A stretch of DNA of 14,292 nt, taken from positions 1 through 14,292 of the forward strand of contig JACDFX010000009.1 in assembly GCA_013815575.1 (NCBI GenBank), written 5' to 3'. The number at the start of each line of letters is the position of its first letter. Within the stretch, counting starts at the first letter, position 1. This document shows positions 12,311 through 14,292 of the stretch, piece after piece. The stretch comes from Rubrobacter sp. GTDB lineage: Bacteria; Actinomycetota; Rubrobacteria; Rubrobacterales; Rubrobacteraceae. Under the pieces are notes generated by a model. The model did no database searches. It had not been told where the DNA came from and saw only the letters and a program-made list of their open reading frames with translations. Position numbers and translations under genes: made by a program.

Positions 12311-12397
12311 TTACCGGCCCCTGCTGCGGCGCTCCTTGATCTTGCGCCATACTAGCGGTGCGGCGAGGATGAGCAGTCTTCTTATCATGGACTTCAT
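12311..12397 (-). CDS. 28-residue membrane microprotein with basic tail
   Basis: Too short for ordinary gene calling. It starts MKSM, contains IRRLLILAAPLVWRK and ends in a tail of Arg, Lys, Glu and Ser. The middle is a hydrophobic segment of about 11 residues bounded by Arg pairs, and the tail is strongly basic, as expected for a tiny membrane-associated peptide. The ATG has AGGGAG 5-7 nt upstream, one of the better ribosome-binding sites in the window, and the frame ends at TAA. It lies 64 nt after the nitroreductase stop on the same strand, so cotranscription is possible. Function is unknown. I believe I have seen similar short ORFs in related actinobacteria, but I cannot verify that here. 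Confidence 0.55.
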   Translation of the reverse strand: MKSMIRRLLILAAPLVWRKIKERRSRGR

Positions 12398-12461
12398 GCG
12401 GTCTCCCTGTTTGGTGACGACTCTGTGTACGCGCGTACCCGCCCGCGGGTTTCGGCAACCT

Positions 12462-13037
12462 TTACCCCCGGTGCCAGTCGGTCTTCCCCCAGACGGCCTC
12501 GCGGCGGCGCGGCCTCTCCCCCATGTCGGGATAGCCGAGGTAGAGGTAAGCGACTATCCTGTCGCCCACCTCCAGGCCGAAAAAGTCGCGCATGTGCGGG
12601 TGGTAGGCGACGGGACCCGTGCGCCAGATGGCGCCCAGGCCCAAGGAGTGGGCGGTCAGGAGCATGTTCTGGACGGCCGCGGAGCAGGCGGCGTAGTTCT
12701 CGGTCGTCTCCACCTCGTCGCGGCCGCCCCGGGAGACGACGGCCACCACGACCGGGGCCCGAAAGGCCTTTTTGCGCTCGCGGCTGACTCGGCCGACCGC
12801 CATCTCTTCGTCTTCGCCCTCTTCCTCGGCCTGCAGCTGGGCCGTCTCGGCGCGGGCGCGGGCGAACTCGCCGCGGCCCTTGCCGATAAAGACGTGAAAG
12901 TGCCAAGGCTCCGTGATCTTGTGGTTCGGCGCGTGGACCGCGCTCTCCAGGATCTCCTCGACGATCTCATCTGGCACCGCATCCGGTTTTACCCGGTTGA
13001 TGCTCTGGCGCGACTGTATAGCCTTTGCTAGCTCCAA
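12462..13037 (-). CDS. Nitroreductase-family FMN oxidoreductase
   Basis: A 191-residue FMN-dependent NAD(P)H oxidoreductase of the nitroreductase superfamily, near the YdjA-like small type. Motifs: AIQSRQSINRVKPDAVP at the N-terminus (FMN phosphate-binding Arg/Ser), SAVHAPNHKITEPWHF, NYAACSAAVQNMLLTAHSLG, GAIWRTGP, and LYLGYPDMGERPRRR near the end. A 25-residue Glu/Arg-rich insertion (around residues 65-90) sits in the lid region. The frame is open to ATG 13124 but the conserved domain begins at TTG 13037, which has GGGAGG 3 nt upstream, the same spacing as thrS; I chose that. The natural substrate is unknown. It is divergent from mdh and upstream of the microprotein. Confidence 0.85.
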   Translation of the reverse strand: MELAKAIQSRQSINRVKPDAVPDEIVEEILESAVHAPNHKITEPWHFHVFIGKGRGEFARARAETAQLQAEEEGEDEEMAVGRVSRERKKAFRAPVVVAVVSRGGRDEVETTENYAACSAAVQNMLLTAHSLGLGAIWRTGPVAYHPHMRDFFGLEVGDRIVAYLYLGYPDMGERPRRREAVWGKTDWHRG

Positions 13038-13072
13038 GATCCTCCCTACGTGTCCCAAAAGAATGCGAGAGT

Positions 13073-13078
13073 ATTTTA
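13073..13078 (-). promoter_or_regulatory. Possible -10 box for the nitroreductase gene
   Basis: Minus strand TAAAAT, five of six to TATAAT, 36 nt before the chosen TTG start. The position supports the TTG start, because the upstream ATG at 13124 would lie above the promoter. No clear -35 box. Confidence 0.35.
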
Positions 13079-13114
13079 CCGTGAGGAGTAGCGGCAGAAG
13101 AGGGCGAGTTCCCC

Positions 13115-13120
13115 TATCAT
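13115..13120 (+). promoter_or_regulatory. Possible -10 box for malate dehydrogenase
   Basis: TATCAT in the shared 9-base CTATCATTC, matching the MBL gene's upstream box. Predicted start is about 13127 with a 46-nt leader containing the GGAG ribosome-binding site. No good -35 match. Confidence 0.4.
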
Positions 13121-13172
13121 TCACGTGGGTTTTCCCGTCAGTAACAAGTAGGAGACAGAAGGAGATAGCCCC

Positions 13173-14147
13173 ATGTCCAAGACCGTCACCGTAACCGGCG
13201 CCGCGGGTGCCATCGGGTACGCGATCCTGTTCCGGATTGCCTCGGGCCAGTTGCTCGGCCCAGACGAGAAGATCAGGCTAAAGCTGCTAGAGATCGAGCC
13301 GGCGCTGAAGGCGGCGGAAGGAACCGCGATGGAACTTTACGATTGCGCGTTCCCCCTTCTCGAGTCCATCGACGTAACCGCCGACGCCTCCGAGGCCTTC
13401 GACGGCTCAAATGTCGCCCTCTTGATCGGCGCCAGGCCGCGCCAGAAGGGGATGGAGCGCGCCGACCTATTGGAAGCCAACGGGGCGATCTTCAAGCCGC
13501 AGGGCGAGGCAATCAACGCGGGCGCGGCCGACGACGTGCGCGTCCTGGTCGTCGGCAACCCGGCGAACACGAACGCCCTGATCGCGATGAACAACGCCCC
13601 GGACGTGCCGCGCGAACGTTTCACCGCTATGACCCGGCTCGACGAGAACCGCGCGGTCTCGATGCTCGCCCGAAAGCTCTCGGTCGGCGTCGAGGAGGTT
13701 CAGGACCTCGTTGTCTGGGGCAACCACTCGCCATCGATGTTCCCCGACCTCTTCAACGCCACGGTCAACGGCGAACGGGCCTCCGATAAGGTGGACACGG
13801 ACTGGTACGAGAACGTGTACATGCCCGAGGTCGGCAAGCGCGGGGCCGCGATCATCGAGGCCCGCGGCGCCTCATCCGCCGCGTCCGCCGCCAACGCCGC
13901 CATAGACCACGTTCGCGACTGGGCGCTGGGCACCGACGGCCTCCGCTCGATGGCGGTCCACTCATCCGGCCAATACGGTGTGGAGGAGGGCCTCGTGTCG
14001 TCCTTCCCGGTGCGGTGCTCGGGGGGCAACTACGAGATCATCGAGGGCCTCGAAGTCGGTGACTTCGCGCAATCCAAGCTCGACATCACGGTGAACGAGC
14101 TTAAAGAGGAGCGCGACGCGGTGAGGGGACTCGGCCTGATCGGCTAG
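13173..14147 (+). CDS. mdh: Malate dehydrogenase, NAD type
   Basis: Interconverts malate and oxaloacetate in the TCA cycle. The 324-residue length and motifs match the cytosolic-type bacterial MDH seen in Thermus and actinobacteria. Visible are the Rossmann [13 protein letters not shown] (7-19), LLEIEP with the NAD-selective acidic E40, the substrate loop [15 protein letters not shown] (R90, R96), the TRLDENRA block (D157, R160), and catalytic [11 protein letters not shown] (H185). The C-terminal block has [14 protein letters not shown] and ends at [14 protein letters not shown]. The ATG has AAGGAG 9 nt upstream. A rho-independent terminator follows 53 nt after the stop, so this is the last gene of its transcript. 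IDH and MDH are both in the window, but on opposite strands and far apart, so there is no TCA operon here. Confidence 0.96.
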   Translation: MSKTVTVTGAAGAIGYAILFRIASGQLLGPDEKIRLKLLEIEPALKAAEGTAMELYDCAFPLLESIDVTADASEAFDGSNVALLIGARPRQKGMERADLLEANGAIFKPQGEAINAGAADDVRVLVVGNPANTNALIAMNNAPDVPRERFTAMTRLDENRAVSMLARKLSVGVEEVQDLVVWGNHSPSMFPDLFNATVNGERASDKVDTDWYENVYMPEVGKRGAAIIEARGASSAASAANAAIDHVRDWALGTDGLRSMAVHSSGQYGVEEGLVSSFPVRCSGGNYEIIEGLEVGDFAQSKLDITVNELKEERDAVRGLGLIG

Positions 14148-14154
14148 GTCCCAA

Positions 14155-14184
14155 GCTCGAAGCCTCGAGGTAAAAGGTTCGAGC
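14155..14184. repeat. Inverted repeat GCTCGAA...TTCGAGC after mdh
   Basis: A 7-bp arm pair (14155-14161 and 14178-14184) with a 16-nt loop that contains the palindrome CCTCGAGG. It sits between the mdh stop and the terminator and may be repeat-derived. Confidence 0.4.
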
Positions 14185-14199
14185 AAGGCTTGGAGCATG

Positions 14200-14237
14200 A
14201 GTGTGGCCCCGCAGAACAAGCGGGGCCACACTTTTTT
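14200..14237 (+). terminator. Rho-independent terminator of mdh
   Basis: A 12-bp perfect stem AGTGTGGCCCCG/CGGGGCCACACT (14200-14211 and 14221-14232) with a 9-nt loop, whose 3' arm runs into a TTTTTT tract (14232-14237). This is a textbook intrinsic terminator, and the T-run is only on the plus strand. Confidence 0.9.
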
Positions 14238-14249
14238 CCTTATGCCCAG

Positions 14250-14274
14250 AGCCTACAAGGCTACAGCCTACAAC
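14250..14274. repeat. Short AGCCTACA direct repeat near the window end
   Basis: AGCCTACA at 14250-14257 and 14265-14272 with GGCTACA between them (14259-14265). A different family from the AGCT repeat, but similar in style: a short, slippage-like repeat in non-coding DNA. Confidence 0.4.
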
Positions 14275-14292
14275 ACCTTTATCCTCCGCCGG

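Noticed and set aside
12225..12458. 77-codon minus-strand frame in the MBL-nitroreductase spacer
   Set aside because: Lacks a good ribosome-binding site and overlaps the better supported 28-residue ORF in another frame; composition is not gene-like.
1..14292. CRISPR array, insertion sequence, toxin-antitoxin pair or phage defence system
   Set aside because: No regularly spaced repeats, transposase, or defence-family motifs were found on either strand.

Overview
The window is 14.3 kb of GC-rich bacterial chromosome. Gene content points to an actinobacterium, and several features (a GtrA/GT4 pair, a YkwD-like CAP protein, a tRNA Gly-Cys-Val cluster without encoded CCA, short AGCT-type interspersed repeats) suggest a deep-branching one such as Rubrobacter. 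That assignment is inference from gene content and style; no marker in the window proves it. I see no transposase, integrase, CRISPR array, phage gene or defence island. The window reads as ordinary core chromosome, and its novelty lies in small genes and regulatory signals.

Layout. 1-3251, minus strand: thrS, infC, rpmI and rplT in the classical order, with a good internal promoter between thrS and infC. infC has no canonical start codon at its conserved N-terminus, and a possible RNA pseudoknot lies between infC and rpmI; both fit the known habit of this operon of being autoregulated by IF3 and L20. 3252-3447 holds two copies of a 15-base interspersed repeat, a GC hairpin and a possible thrS promoter. 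3448-3706: tRNA-Gly(GCC), tRNA-Cys(GCA) and tRNA-Val(GAC), minus strand, behind a promoter that overlaps the end of the preceding gene. 3740-7207, minus strand: a Yip1-type membrane protein, an isocitrate dehydrogenase, a GT4 glycosyltransferase and a GtrA-family membrane protein, the last two overlapping by 4 nt.

7386-10100 carries an unrecognised coiled-coil-type protein (+), a 68-residue TTG-start hypothetical (-), and a geranylgeranyl reductase-family flavoprotein (+). 10114-14147 carries a secreted two-domain CAP protein (-), a metallo-beta-lactamase-fold hydrolase (+), a 28-residue membrane microprotein (-), a nitroreductase (-) and malate dehydrogenase (+). Malate dehydrogenase is followed by a textbook rho-independent terminator and a short repeat tract at the window edge.

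Together the genes are housekeeping: translation (ThrRS, IF3, L35, L20, three tRNAs), the TCA cycle (IDH, MDH), envelope or glycolipid synthesis (GT4, GtrA), isoprenoid saturation, and redox chemistry. The most useful points are the infC start, the infC-rpmI RNA structure, the unannotated 28-residue microprotein, the AGCT repeat family, and a 9-base promoter-like motif shared by the MBL and mdh genes.
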